Below are positions 25,201 through 34,481 of a stretch of DNA of 64,000 nucleotides, one piece after another. This DNA comes from Eutypella sp. D-1. Lineage: Eukaryota > Ascomycota > Sordariomycetes > Xylariales > Diatrypaceae. The position numbers and the translations under genes are program-made. The notes under the pieces were generated by a model that had not been told where the DNA came from, made no database searches, and saw nothing but the letters and a program-made list of their open reading frames with translations. Where the stretch lies: the NCBI GenBank assembly GCA_023313575.1, contig JAJTTP010000001.1, positions 62,001 through 126,000 on the forward strand. Direction: 5' to 3'. Every line of letters starts with the position of its first letter. Positions within the stretch are counted from its first letter, which is position 1.

Positions 25201-26181
25201 AGCCTCGACAATGACAACAGCCGTAACAATCTGGTGTCTATCGTGGAGGAAAAGCCTGCAGGTAGTGGCGGCCGCCGCGGCCATTCGCGTGGAATATCGA
25301 TCCAGCGATGGCTGCAGCCGATGTCGCAGACGGAGACTCGAAGCGGGCCGCTGGGGGGTCCACCGCAGAGCATCATGAAAGAACACTCCGCAGATCACCA
25401 CCAGCAACAGCAGCAGCAGCAGCAGCAGCAGCACAGACATGGCTATGCTGTCCACGACTACGCGCCGGCGTACCGTAACTACAGCAGCAAAGCAGCCACG
25501 AATGCGGCGGCGCACACGGCGGCGCCGGCGGCGGCGATCCCGTTCCGGAAGAAGCACAAGCAGACGCCGCTGGAGAAGTCGAGGGCGGCGCAGTGGACGA
25601 TCAAGAAGGTGGTGCACGAGTCGCTGAACCCGAGCGTCAGCGGCCAGGAGATGGAAGACTACCTATCGTACGTGACGCACCCGCAGACGCTGCCCCTCGT
25701 CGTTTCAGATAACAACTACAATTACGAGAGCTCCGGCCCCGGCGTCGAGGGGGATGATAATAATCAGTACGACACCGCCGCCGTCGCCGAGTACCGAGAT
25801 TACCTCCGCGGGCACACGAGCTGGGTCAGTCAAAGCCACGACCACGGCCAAGACCAGAACCAGAGCCAGTCCCGTAACCGCGACCGCGATCGCGATCGCG
25901 AGGTGCTGGGCGTGTACCACGATAGCGTGCCAGGCGTCATCGGCCGCGGCCTGGGCGGCTACGGACACGTGTACGTGCGGGCGGGCAGCAACGCCACGGC
26001 CTCCGATACGGAGGACACGACGGTGAACGGTGGTAGCATGGGCGCGACGTACGCGGAGCTCCTCAAAGTCGGCGAGAGCCCGCTCACGGTCCTCGACGGG
26101 GATTTCGCCAAGAAGCGGTATAAGGCCTACGGCAAGTGGCTCCGCGGCAAGTCCTTGTTTAAACAGCCGCCTGTCGATTGA
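22264..26181 (+). CDS. FIG4: FIG4-like polyphosphoinositide phosphatase (SAC domain)
   Basis: Predicted 5-phosphatase converting PI(3,5)P2 to PI3P on the vacuole/endolysosome membrane, working with Vac14 and the Fab1 kinase. Uninterrupted ORF of 1305 aa starting at ATG 22264. Residues ~1-245 are low-complexity (Gly, Ser, Thr, Ala runs) and not conserved in the family. The SAC domain starts near LFYRMHKFTLYETASRYYIVGG. The CX5R(T/S) catalytic loop is CIDCLDRT, with Cys703, Arg709 and Thr710. The C-terminal third has a poly-Gln tract (~residue 1044) and other low-complexity sequence, and ends in KKRYKAYGKWLRGKSLFKQ, typical of fungal Fig4. It is longer than yeast Fig4 (879 aa) because of these insertions. 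Intronless and convergent with TTI2. Family assignment is firm; the exact start could lie at a later Met. Confidence 0.93.
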   Translation: MAAIDAIESNGDGGGGGGGVGGGGSSKSSIISRHSKAQPDPSSLSSRTPSQTPSRTPSIHGSQPDRNTEGDVSPSSISSTSTTTDNDEIPSSLPPNLPPTTITTTTATTTTTTTAAPTSATTEATQEQLLEEPDFPQLQNNASSETLAAAAQPQKGGGGGSGTLTMDGDDNDEEPAVAKPFVRTSSPDPISSAAAAAARGDGSVADISSNANEYYDELDDADMNFHHETKAGPSSNATGVGASTGPSAPRRRRLFYRMHKFTLYETASRYYIVGGDVTERRYRILKVDRNTHECGEGDDDSGALSITDDGIVYSPREMNALLDTIDDGNRSTGGIKQRSTAWGLLGFIKFTGPYYMLLITKKSTVAMVGGHYIYQVDGTELIPLTPPKYKADVRNTEESRFLAILNNLDLTRSFYYSYSYDITRSLQHNITRERTALIDGLPTSTYDDYNSMFVWNSHLIKPAEGALHDTFDWCRPIIHGYIDQAAISIYGRTAHITIIARRSRFFAGARFLKRGANDLGYVANDVETEQVVSESLTTSFHLPGPKLFASPQYTSYVQHRGSIPLYWTQDNTGVTPKPPIELNLVDPFYTAAALHFDNLFERYGSPIYVLNLIKAKERTPRESKLLDEYTNAINYLNQFLPREHRIIHKAWDMSRAAKSRDQNVIGTLENIAESVVTTTGFFHNGDGIVSPMQVQNGVARTNCIDCLDRTNAAQFVIGKRALGYQLHALGIIEEPSVEYDTDAVNLFTHMWHDHGDTIAVQYGGSQLVNTMETYRKINQWTSHSRDMIESFKRYYNNSFMDSQRQEAYNLFLGNYTFTQGQPMLWDLSTDYYLHHADPRAWSQRVSRHYIHWYTPQHLEKRSLPAYQAPKRLEGPPKPVSFYDDYWLEYYRPATLSSFMKMFPYKMNSTIKYIPFKSTQEGKYDLSPFRVRNEDREGDPSEKKKAFTKKEVVIVDPQQEARDKHNKKVRARVAAANSNNSLDNDNSRNNLVSIVEEKPAGSGGRRGHSRGISIQRWLQPMSQTETRSGPLGGPPQSIMKEHSADHHQQQQQQQQQQHRHGYAVHDYAPAYRNYSSKAATNAAAHTAAPAAAIPFRKKHKQTPLEKSRAAQWTIKKVVHESLNPSVSGQEMEDYLSYVTHPQTLPLVVSDNNYNYESSGPGVEGDDNNQYDTAAVAEYRDYLRGHTSWVSQSHDHGQDQNQSQSRNRDRDRDREVLGVYHDSVPGVIGRGLGGYGHVYVRAGSNATASDTEDTTVNGGSMGATYAELLKVGESPLTVLDGDFAKKRYKAYGKWLRGKSLFKQPPVD

Positions 26182-26419
26182 TTGATTGATCGATGGGTGG
26201 TAATTCGAAAGCAAAGGGGGAGGGGAGGGATGATGGGATACCCTATGTTGATTGACAGAGGCGCTGGGGCGCAGTCGATTCTTGCCGCCACGACTCACTA
26301 TACATATAACCGACATGTGTTAACACGCTTTGATGATAATGAGTACAATGCCGGTTTCTGCTTTATCTTGGTCGCGAGGCGGGTGGCGTAAGGACAGCGG
26401 TACCTTTTCAGCGAGACGG

Positions 26420-28727
26420 CTAAGAGTCACGGCTCTTCGCGGGCCTAAACAGCTCCAGCAGCCCAGGCTCAGCATTCACGAGCATAGCCACGCGCTCATC
26501 CATATCGTCGTCTGCCGCCTGCATGACGGCAGCCAGCATATCAGCGGCCTTGACCAATTCCGCCTTGAGCTCGGCGGCGAGGAACAAGCTTTCGTCCTCC
26601 TCCTCTTCCACGTTCAGCCAGCACAGCATCAGGCCTCGCACGATGTCGTTGCAGTAGTGCGGCACCCGCGGCCAGCACGTGCGCAGGAGCGCCTGCAGGA
26701 CCGCGATGGCGGACTGTAACATCGGTGGGTGCGTGGTCCCGAATGGCTCGGCGAGGATCGCGCATGTCATTGCTATTAGGTTCTGTTTTCGGGAGTATTG
26801 GGCGTTAGTTACATCATCGTGCTGCCTGGGGTTTTTTAGGTCGGAGTTTAGGGGCTGCTCTGGGCGGTGTTGGGGGAATTATGGGAGAAGACAGAAAAGG
26901 GGGGAGCGGGGGGTGGATTGTGAGTAGGGCAATAGGAAATGGGGTATTCGCATTAGCGTGGCGTGAATTGATTTTGTTGAACAAAGTATTTGCCCAATCG
27001 GCAATGGTAATACGAAAGAAAGGTTGCGTACGCACCTTCAGATGTTTAATAGCAAGAATACCCATCCCGTCGACGAGGCGGCGCAGCTGCTCGCACAACA
27101 GCTCCACCAACCGCATGTACTCGCTCGCGTGGTGATACCCGACTAGTATACCTTCACGGATAATCCGATCAAGGAGCTTACGCTGCTCCTGCGTAAACGC
27201 GGCGGGGTTGTCGCCACCGCCGTCCTCCGCGTCGGGGTCTATGCCCGCCATAGCCATGAGCGCGGGGTAAGCGGCGCCCAGGACGGCGACGGCCTCGGCC
27301 TCGGGCGTCAGGCTCGGTAGGTACAGGACCGCGGGGAACACGGCGTCCTCGATGACCTGCGCCAGTCCCGTCCGCCGCATCAGGTCCGTCGGGCACCGCG
27401 CCCAGAACCGGCGTAGTGCGCCTAGTCCCCGCACCCGGATTGCCGCGTCCCCTTCGTCTAGAAGCGCTAGGAGTACTGGTGTGAAGAGGTGCCAGTGCTT
27501 TTCGAGTAGGGTTTCCTGTTGGGTGGGATTTATGTTGCGTGTGGTTAGTCAGCTTGTCCTGGAAGGACGCAGAAGCGGTCATGCGTATGTGTAGCTTGGA
27601 GGGTAGGGAGGACGGATGGATGGATAGATGAGTGCCCAGGAAGAAACTCAAGACATTTGGCGTTGCTGTATAGTATATCGAGATAAAACCAGTGGTTAAA
27701 ATGAAAAAGAGGAAGAACTCACGTCAGAATACTCCACAGCCCATTCGAAGACCGAGACGGCGTACCGACGCTCGTACTTCCACGGCTTCCGCGCCTCGGC
27801 ATCATCGCCGCCGTCATAGCGAGTCGGTTCGACAAACTCGGCCTTGCGCCCCGACGCTGTGACAGTCGCCGGACGCGACTTGGAGAATAGCGGCCGCAGG
27901 AAGCCGGTTAGCACGTCCTCTGTGATGAACCTGGCGCGCTGCTCCTCGCCCCGGTCTCCGAGGGATCCGAAGTGCTTGTCTAGTAATCCACGTGCCAGCG
28001 CCGCGGACGAGGTGGTCGTCCACCCGTCATCGCTGTTGCTGAATGCCGCGATGGTAAGCAGCGTCGCGGTGTCTGGCTTAGCGCCGTGCTTGGTGAGTAG
28101 CGTGTTCAGAATATCTAGGCCTAGTTCGCCCTGAGCCCTCAGACTGTCATAGTCCGTGTTGTCTGTGCAGTGCGTCAGCAAATATGACACGTAGTCTTCT
28201 CCCTGAAGCATGGAGGGACGGGGGTGATATATACCTTGACCGTGGGGTTGAGTCTTCAGAACGGGGAGGATGATCTTTCCCACAGATTCCGTGATCTCTT
28301 GCAAGGTTTTGCAGTCCTCGTCCGCAACTCCATCGTTCCGGTTGCGAATCGAGAGCCCGGAATCGCTGCACAGGAGAACATGGAGCGCTCGTAGCGTACC
28401 CGTCCGGTCCTAATTTGAGACAAGACAATAGGTCAGGAATTTGTCTCGCTTGAATGAGAATCGCACGGCCTCCCTTACAATGACGGATGCATCTGACTCT
28501 AGCCAATGCGCCACGTCTCGCGTGGTTATCTGCTCCGAGACCACTGAAAAGACAGCTCGGACTTCTGGTTAGCGGGTGAATGGGAAATGCGGGCCGCCAA
28601 GGACGGGGAGGTTGGGGGTTTTTTGGGGGTGTTATTTACAGCGTTGAATCTCTTCCGGGATCTTCTTCGGGAGCGTTTCGGCGGCAGCAAGGCCGAGGTC
28701 GCCTAGGGCCTTGACCAGATCTTCCAT
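26420..28727 (-). CDS. TTI2: Tti2-family protein (TTT complex, PIKK assembly), five exons
   Basis: Tel2-Tti1-Tti2 is an Hsp90-linked cochaperone that matures the PI3K-like kinases (TOR, ATM/Tel1, ATR/Mec1, Tra1). Exons derived by hand, minus strand: 28727-28640, 28543-28479, 28409-27723, 27515-27036, 26782-26420. Together they give 560 aa. All junctions are GT..AG with CTGAC/CTAAC-type branch sites, and frames join cleanly. The signature lies in exon 4: EKHWHLFTPVLLALLDEGD, a HEAT-like helix pair, then RTGLAQVIEDAV and FPAVLYLPSLTPEAEAV, the conserved Tti2 core. No catalytic motif, as expected of a helical scaffold. The last intron (253 bp) is long for this gene. It converges on FIG4, with about 240 bp between the stop codons. 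Recognition rests on memory of the family pattern. Confidence 0.78.
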
Positions 28728-29295
28728 TTAAGGTGTGTATTATATTATATTGCCCGTTGATCACTGCGTCGGCACGTCTCGTTAATTGCTTGTATAATGC
28801 AATTATGTCGTGATGACAATTATGTATCGCCTTTCAAAGAGATGGAATGTTGAAGTAGCTGAGGTAGGTTATCTACCTAGGTACCTAAGTAGTCACGTTT
28901 AATGCTACCAGGTGTCGGAGACTGGGCGATAGACTTGGTGGTGATAGCGAAATACGAGTTGACAGCTGGCAGACAGCCTTCACACTTTATCTGATCACAC
29001 AGTGCTCCATACAATATGTACCTAGGTAGTTCATTTCGATTCCTTAGGATAAGGGATGCTCTTGTAAGGGATAAGAGCAAGAGTTAGAGCTATGGAATAA
29101 ATATTCTTCTTCAAATCGTAGATGATCTACATATAAATCGACGACACCTATAATACAGGAGACGGGAGATAAGTCGACGGTTGATTGTCTTGGCCCCCCT
29201 ATTAATTGCCCTCCAAGGCAGGTGCGGAGTGGGCCGCTAAAGTTCAACTGGAGGGTCGACGCCACAGCTGCCTTTGTACACATTTTATACCGCTA
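28728..29295. other. Spacer between TTI2 and the bacterial block
   Basis: Ordinary fungal intergenic sequence with CCTAGGTA-type palindromic motifs (around 28875 and 29018). No gene seen. It probably holds the TTI2 promoter. Confidence 0.5.
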
Positions 29296-29299
29296 ATTG

Positions 29300-29959
29300 T
29301 CCAAAAATACCGGCAGCTCTAGGGCTGTCAGGACTTCAATATCGTAACGCGCCGCGATAGCTGGCGTTCTGAGCGTTCTGACGTGAGCATCGCATAACAA
29401 TTGGTCAGCAGTGAACGCGGTGTGGCGTAGGTTGTTGCCGGAGGGTAGCAAACGCCCGCCGGAGATTTGCTGGCGGTAGATCAGGGGACAAATCGGCACA
29501 GATCCGGCACCACCGCTTCAACAGTATGTTCACCCGCCGCCGTCAGCGGCGGCGTCACGCGCATTAAATAGGTGTACAGCGTCAGCTTGTGGTTCCCCAA
29601 CTTGAACACCTAGAATCCAAAACGCAGAATATATCCGTGTCTACTATCATAATGTAGCCACTCGGTATTATTGGGTAGGACCAATAAGCACAAACTGATG
29701 ATAGTCCTGACTGAGGTAATTCGGCGTCACTAGTGGGTCAACTACACGATCTTCCAGCTCACGCAGCGCGTGATTGATGGTCATGCGGCTTCACGCCCAG
29801 CTCCTTCACCAGTTTACTTTGGGACGGCACGCGCTGGTTGGCTTTCCAGCGACCTTCGCGGATCTGGCTGACGATCGCTTGCTTCACCCGCTGGTAAAAT
29901 GGCGCGGGCTCATCACCTATCGCCGCAGCCAGCTCTGCTACTGCTCTTTGCTCTGCCAT
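29300..29959 (-). pseudogene. hutC: hutC relic (GntR-family repressor of hut genes)
   Basis: In bacteria HutC represses hut transcription and is released by urocanate. On the minus strand from ATG 29959 the N-terminal winged-helix start is clear: MAEQRAVAELAAAIGDEPAP then FYQRVKQAIVSQIREGRW. Near 29780 the frame shifts (LGVK instead of LGVS, then SRMTINHALRELEDR in the next frame). About 100 middle codons are missing, then VDPLVTPNYLSQDY appears, then ~100 bases of foreign-looking sequence, then TYLMRVTPPLTAAGEHTVEA, the conserved effector-domain segment, and further stops. It cannot make a working repressor. Sequence below ~29,480 is probably the decayed 3' end, but I cannot align it with confidence. 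Confidence 0.75.
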
Positions 29960-29989
29960 TTCTTTGTTCCTGTTTCGAAAAATGCCCAA

Positions 29990-30059
29990 AGTTTACTGTC
30001 TCTGCCCGAAAATGTATATCTGCCATAGCGCTTGCTATTTGTATAGACAGGAGTAGACA
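29990..30059 (+). promoter_or_regulatory. Relic of the bacterial hutC-hutH divergent control region and hutH ribosome-binding site
   Basis: Between the divergent starts lies TTGTATAGACAGGAG (from ~30038), resembling half of a TTGTATA-type HutC operator, and a Shine-Dalgarno-like AGGAG at 30049-30053, six bases before ATG 30060. These bacterial signals would not work in a fungus; any expression must use eukaryotic signals that I cannot identify here. Confidence 0.5.
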
Positions 30060-31613
30060 ATGTCAGGTTCGATTCAAGAAATTCGCCTCGTTCCCGGTGA
30101 AGTGGACCTCGCTACGTTGCGCACTCTTTACCAAAGCAAGGTGACGCTTACGCTGACTGACGAAGCGCGTACAGCGATCAATCGTGCCCATGAAACCGTT
30201 GATGCCATTGTCGCATCTGGGAACGTGGTGTACGGCATTAATACCGGTTTCGGCAAGCTAGCGCAGGCGCAGATTCCCTCGGCGCGGCTGGCAGAACTGC
30301 AACGCAATCTGGTGTTGGCGGATAGCGTTGGGCTGGGCGATCTGCTGCCGGATAATGTTGCGCGTCTGGTGGTTGCCACTAAGATTATCAGCCTGGCACG
30401 CGGCCACTCTGGCGTGCGTATTGAACTGGTTGAAGCGCTTCTGGTGCTGTTCAACGCTGGCGTGATGCCCTGTATTCCGGAGAAAGGATCGGTCGGCGCG
30501 TCCGGCGATCTGGCGCCGTTGGCGCATCTGTCGCTGATGGTGCTGGGCGAAGGCCAGGTGCGCATGGAGGGTGACCTGATGCCCGCTACCGAAGGTTTAA
30601 AGCGCGTTGGTCTGCAGCCAATAGTGCTGGGACCAAAAGAGGGACTGGCGCTGCTGAACGGCACGCAGGTCTCTACCGCACTGGCGCTGCGCGGCTTGTT
30701 TGAAGCGGAAAATCTGTTCGCCGCTGGCTTGATGGCCGGTACGCTGTCGCTGGAAGCGATCAAAGGCTCGGTGAAACCGTACGATGCGCGCATTCACGAA
30801 GCGCGCGGTCAGGTCGGGCAAATCAATGTCGCCGCGGCCGTATCCTCATTATTAGCCGGCAGCGAAATTCTTAGCTCGCACACCCATTGTGGTCGCGTGC
30901 AGGATCCCTATTCGATTCGCTGCGTACCGCAGGTGATGGGCGCCTGTCTTGATAACCTCACTCACGCCGCGCGCGTGTTGCAGATTGAAGCTAACGCGGC
31001 ATCCGACAACCCGCTGATGTTCAGCGACAGCGGCGATGTGATTTCTGGCGGTAACTTCCACGCTGAGCCGGTGGCCTTTGCTGCTGATATTCTAGCGCTG
31101 GTGATTGCGGAGATCGGCGCGATTTCTGAACGTCGTCTGGCGCTACTGCTTGATGCCGGCCTCTCTGGCCTACCGCCATTCCTCGTAAACGATGGCGGCG
31201 TTAACTGCGGCTTTATGGTCGCCCAGGTTACCGCAGCGGCGCTGGCCTCCGAGAACAAATCTCTGGCGCATCCGAGCAGCGTTGACAGCTTGCCCACCTC
31301 AGCTAACCAGGAAGATCACGTCTCGATGGCGGCCTACGCGGCACGCCGCCTCGGTAGCATGTGCTTCAACACCGCTTCCGTCGTGGGCATTGAAGCGATG
31401 GCTGCAGCGCAAGGCGTTGATTTCCATCGCCCGCTGCAAAGCTCACAGGCGCTGGAGCAGGAAATGAGTCGCATCCGTACACGGGTGGCTTTCCTCGACC
31501 ACGACCGTTTACTGGCGCCGGATATCGAATCCATGCGCCTGTGGGCCAGCAGCCCTGTCTGGCTCGAATCCCTTACCGCGCTGCTGCCAAGCCATCGTCC
31601 GACTGTTATTTAA
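30060..31613 (+). CDS. hutH: Histidine ammonia-lyase, bacterial type, intact
   Basis: Converts L-histidine to trans-urocanate and ammonia, the first step of histidine catabolism. The 517-aa ORF has no stop or intron and matches the usual bacterial length (~510). The MIO prosthetic group triad Ala147-Ser148-Gly149 lies in [16 protein letters not shown]. Other active-site elements are present: Tyr58 in [10 protein letters not shown], Asn200 in ALLNGTQ, Tyr284 and Arg287 in [11 protein letters not shown], and QEDHVSM in the C-terminal half. It looks bacterial HAL rather than the longer fungal PAL. It follows hutC divergently and precedes a broken hutU by six bases. Flanking genes are wrecked while this one is open throughout. 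Whether it is transcribed in the fungus is unknown; contamination is the main alternative. Confidence 0.93.
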   Translation: MSGSIQEIRLVPGEVDLATLRTLYQSKVTLTLTDEARTAINRAHETVDAIVASGNVVYGINTGFGKLAQAQIPSARLAELQRNLVLADSVGLGDLLPDNVARLVVATKIISLARGHSGVRIELVEALLVLFNAGVMPCIPEKGSVGASGDLAPLAHLSLMVLGEGQVRMEGDLMPATEGLKRVGLQPIVLGPKEGLALLNGTQVSTALALRGLFEAENLFAAGLMAGTLSLEAIKGSVKPYDARIHEARGQVGQINVAAAVSSLLAGSEILSSHTHCGRVQDPYSIRCVPQVMGACLDNLTHAARVLQIEANAASDNPLMFSDSGDVISGGNFHAEPVAFAADILALVIAEIGAISERRLALLLDAGLSGLPPFLVNDGGVNCGFMVAQVTAAALASENKSLAHPSSVDSLPTSANQEDHVSMAAYAARRLGSMCFNTASVVGIEAMAAAQGVDFHRPLQSSQALEQEMSRIRTRVAFLDHDRLLAPDIESMRLWASSPVWLESLTALLPSHRPTVI

Positions 31614-31619
31614 GGAATC

Positions 31620-31851
31620 ATGATGAGCGAAACTCTGACTCAGGCTGTTGCCTGTGAAATAAATCCGGGCGCCGCGCGAGAATGAATTGCACTGCGCCAA
31701 CTAGTTGATTAAAGCGACCTACCGCATGATCCAGAACAACCTCGATCCTGACGGGGCAGAGCGCTCGGAATACCTGTTGGTATACGGCGTCATCGGTAAA
31801 GCCGTGCATAACTGGAAGTGCTTCGAGCAAATTCTGCAACGTCTAAGTTAA
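31620..31851 (+). pseudogene. hutU: hutU 5' fragment (urocanate hydratase), truncated and disrupted
   Basis: Starts ATGATGAGCGAAAC six bases after the hutH stop. After ~20 codons a frame change occurs (GAATGAATTG), then the conserved N-terminal segment follows: ELHCAN, a TAG where the family has Trp, LIKATYRMIQNNLDPDGAER, and LLVYGVIGKAVHNWKCFEQI. HutU has ~560 residues; only ~75 remain before similarity ends near 31851. The TGG-to-TAG stop is a G-to-A transition. Confidence 0.82.
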
Positions 31852-31852
31852 A

Positions 31853-32582
31853 AAGGGCCACCATTTAAAATGAGCGCGTCACCTCCTAAGCCCCTTCCAT
31901 TTTGTCATCAGATGTCTGAAGGATCATGCCAAAGCCAATAATCAGGTTATGATTACTCTTATATGAATATGTATCATGTATGTTAAGAATTGGTTGCTTT
32001 TAACGTCGACTGTTAAATATTGCCTTAAATTTCTCAAGCCTCCATATCGTGGTTGTGGCGCTGCAGCTGCACCGCAGCCTAGAGCAGGGAGGTATTTGCA
32101 CAGGACGCCATATCATACAGAGACCTAATATAATACCTACCTGAGAAAGGCCTCGGTTCTCTTTAATGGATGACATAAGTTGATGATAGAGTTTTGTAAT
32201 CAATTTTATTGGTCTACCCTCCTTCCCTAGTGACCATCCCTGCCATTTTAGTATTCTAGCAGCGACATGGTCTAGCACTTTTAATCCTGCAAGTGCAATT
32301 ACTTACTTACCGTGTGGACCTTTTCTTTTCATCCGTCTAGTTCTACCGGCTTCGGAATGCCTGTTCCACAATCTGCTTCAGGGTCGCATTCTAAAACCTA
32401 CAGATAAGCAAGCATGTAAATGAGCAAGCCAATGGATAGTATATATAATCAGCCAGGGCGCTACTCTCCTTGAAAGGGGGGACGCCAAAAAAAAAAGGAC
32501 CCAGACCTCTGCCTTTTTATTATTCTTCTAGCATTAACTGTTCTCTTGACCGTCGAGAAAGGGACATCACATCGTGATCGAA
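31853..32582. other. Spacer between the hut block and the MFS gene
   Basis: Fungal-type intergenic DNA without a gene. From ~32430 it becomes promoter-like (TATATATAATC at ~32438, then C/T-rich sequence), probably belonging to the transporter. Confidence 0.5.
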
Positions 32583-34178
32583 ATGGTCGTACCGCCATCG
32601 TTTCCACCGGCGGCCCCGCTCATCCCGCCGCCGCCGACGCCCCCCAATAAACATTCAACAGTGAACAAGCACGGCTTCAGCGATGATCGCGATGTGGTAG
32701 ACCAGGTTGAGGAACAGTCCATTGATGCCGGCGACATCGACGTCGACGTCAGCGCGGACGCCGATTCGAGCGGGGAATCTCCCGCCGACCGGGAGCGGCG
32801 CGCGGCGATAGAACGGCGGGTACGGCTCAAGGTGGACCTGCGACTATGCACGATCGCGGGGGTGCTGTGCTCGCTGAACCTGCTAGATTCCGGTGTGATC
32901 AGCTCGGCTGCCGTGACGTCGATGCCGACAGACCTGGGGCTGACAGGCAACCGATTCAGCGTGGCGGTATTCTCGTTCACGTTGTCGAGCATCGCGTTCC
33001 AGCTGCCGTCGACACTGGCAGCGCGCGCTCTGGGACCACGTCTCTGGTTCGCCGCCCTCACCGTCGCCTTCGGCCTCATCACCGCCTGCACCTCCCTGGT
33101 CCGCGACTGGCGCCAGATGATCGCCCTCCGCGTCCTCCTTGGTGCCGCCACCAGCGGCGTCTACCCGGGCCTCACCTACCTTATCTCCACCTGGTATCCG
33201 CGCCGCGAGCAACAGACCCGCTTCGCCCTCCTGCAAAGCGGCGAAGTCATCATGCTCGCGACCGGCAGCATCGTGAACTACGGTATCAACAACGGGCTCG
33301 GCGGGCGCGGAGCCGGCGGAAACAGTATGGAGGGCTGGCGGTACATGTTTCTAGTGCAGGGGCTGATCGCGGTGGTGTTCGGCGGGCTAACGTACCTCTG
33401 GATCGTCGACTTCCCCGAGAACGCGCACCGGACGCCGTGGTTCCTGACGGCGGAGGAGCAGGCGGTGGCAGTGGCGCGGATCGAGGCGGACCGGGCGGAC
33501 GTGGCGCCAGGTCGGTTCGGCTGGCGACGGGAGGTACTGCGGCACGCGCTCGACGCCAAGGTGTGGGGGTTCGCGGCGCTCTTCTTCCTCCTCAACCTCG
33601 TCTCCACCTCGCTGTCCTACTTCCTTCCCGCCATCCTGCGCGGCGGCATGGGGTTCTCCGAGGGCGACGCTATCCTGCTGTCCGCGCCTCCCTACTACTA
33701 CGCAGTCGTCCCCGTCCTCGCCTCCTCCGCCTTCGCCGACCGCTTCCGCCTCCGCGCCCCCGTCATCGCCTTTAACTGCGCCTGTCTGATCGCCGGGTTC
33801 GCGATGCTCGGGTTCGCGGGCGAGACGCGCGTCGCTACGCGTTACGCCGGCACTTTCCTCGCTACCGGCGCCTACGTCAGCAATTGGGCCGCCCTCAGCG
33901 CCTACCAAGCCAACAACGTCGCCGGCCAGTGGAAGCGCGCTTTCACCGCTGCCGCTGTCACTGCTATGAATGGCGCGGGTGGCATCGCCGGCAGTTTCGT
34001 TGTTCGCGCCCATGAGGCTCCCCGCTACGAGACCGCTGTCTGGGTCGCCATTGCCTCCCATCTCCTCATGATTGTCCTCGTCGCCGTCTTCTCCCTCCAT
34101 TTCTACCTCGCTAACCGCCGCGCCGACGCCGGCAAGGTCGTACTTGAGGGTCGTCCGGACTTTAGGTATACGTATTGA
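32583..34178 (+). CDS. MFS transporter, anion:cation symporter (Dal5-like) family
   Basis: Proton-coupled plasma-membrane carrier of an organic anion; Dal5-type members move allantoate, nicotinate, biotin precursors or similar acids. First ATG is 32583, giving 531 aa in one exon. The cytoplasmic N-terminus (~85 aa) is Pro- and Asp-rich. The first helix begins near VDLRLCTIAGVLCSLNLLDS; about twelve hydrophobic segments follow, with a central loop around PENAHRTPWFLTAEEQAVAV. The family motif STWYPRREQQTRFALLQSGE after helix 4 and the GWRYMFLVQGLI helix are typical. Some family residues differ: the first-helix Asp is embedded in LLDSGVIS, whereas most relatives have DR(A/S)N(I/L)G, so the substrate cannot be guessed. 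Confidence 0.85.
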   Translation: MVVPPSFPPAAPLIPPPPTPPNKHSTVNKHGFSDDRDVVDQVEEQSIDAGDIDVDVSADADSSGESPADRERRAAIERRVRLKVDLRLCTIAGVLCSLNLLDSGVISSAAVTSMPTDLGLTGNRFSVAVFSFTLSSIAFQLPSTLAARALGPRLWFAALTVAFGLITACTSLVRDWRQMIALRVLLGAATSGVYPGLTYLISTWYPRREQQTRFALLQSGEVIMLATGSIVNYGINNGLGGRGAGGNSMEGWRYMFLVQGLIAVVFGGLTYLWIVDFPENAHRTPWFLTAEEQAVAVARIEADRADVAPGRFGWRREVLRHALDAKVWGFAALFFLLNLVSTSLSYFLPAILRGGMGFSEGDAILLSAPPYYYAVVPVLASSAFADRFRLRAPVIAFNCACLIAGFAMLGFAGETRVATRYAGTFLATGAYVSNWAALSAYQANNVAGQWKRAFTAAAVTAMNGAGGIAGSFVVRAHEAPRYETAVWVAIASHLLMIVLVAVFSLHFYLANRRADAGKVVLEGRPDFRYTY

Positions 34179-34481
34179 TAGAGTTGCGCATTTGTGGTCA
34201 TCCATCTATCACTCACCTGGGTTTGCTATTGCGAGGCAAGGTAAACTATATACTATGGAGCGTGTCAGCAAGTACTACAGGGGGTGATGACAATTCCCAA
34301 TGCCGAGTCTCGAAAATAAATAGGGTATGAGAATGGTGATGTACATAGTCATGTTCACGAATAACGAAGATAATGAATGAATGAATGGCCTTCCTGCATT
34401 CGACATGAACTTGGTTTGAGTAAAGTCTATGGGTATCACGCATATTCGTCTAGCTAGTATTGAACGACCCTTGCATTTTCA
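34179..34481. other. Spacer between convergent MFS and CCA1 genes
   Basis: About 300 bp of 3' flanking sequence shared by two convergent genes; no other feature seen. Confidence 0.5.

Larger units (their letters stand above)
29300..31852. other. Bacterial-derived hut operon fragment
   Basis: A contiguous 2.5-kb block with the divergent arrangement hutC< >hutH-hutU of enterobacterial histidine-utilisation loci, including a Shine-Dalgarno-like AGGAG before hutH and a 6-base hutH-hutU gap. No fungal introns or signals. Codon choice in hutH (CTG, GGC, GCG heavy) is enterobacterial in style. The left edge is ~29,290-29,300 and the right edge ~31,852, placed where recognisable similarity stops. 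No flanking repeats or target duplication seen. Either a horizontal transfer or an assembly contaminant; the decay of the flanking genes favours the former. Confidence 0.85.

Noticed and set aside
25012..25617. 201-codon minus-strand ORF inside FIG4
   Set aside because: Arg/Leu-rich shadow of the GC-rich sense gene with no domain; same for other long antisense ORFs in FIG4, the MFS gene and hutH.
26182..26391. 69-codon ORF after FIG4
   Set aside because: Lies in the 3' flank between convergent genes, no features.
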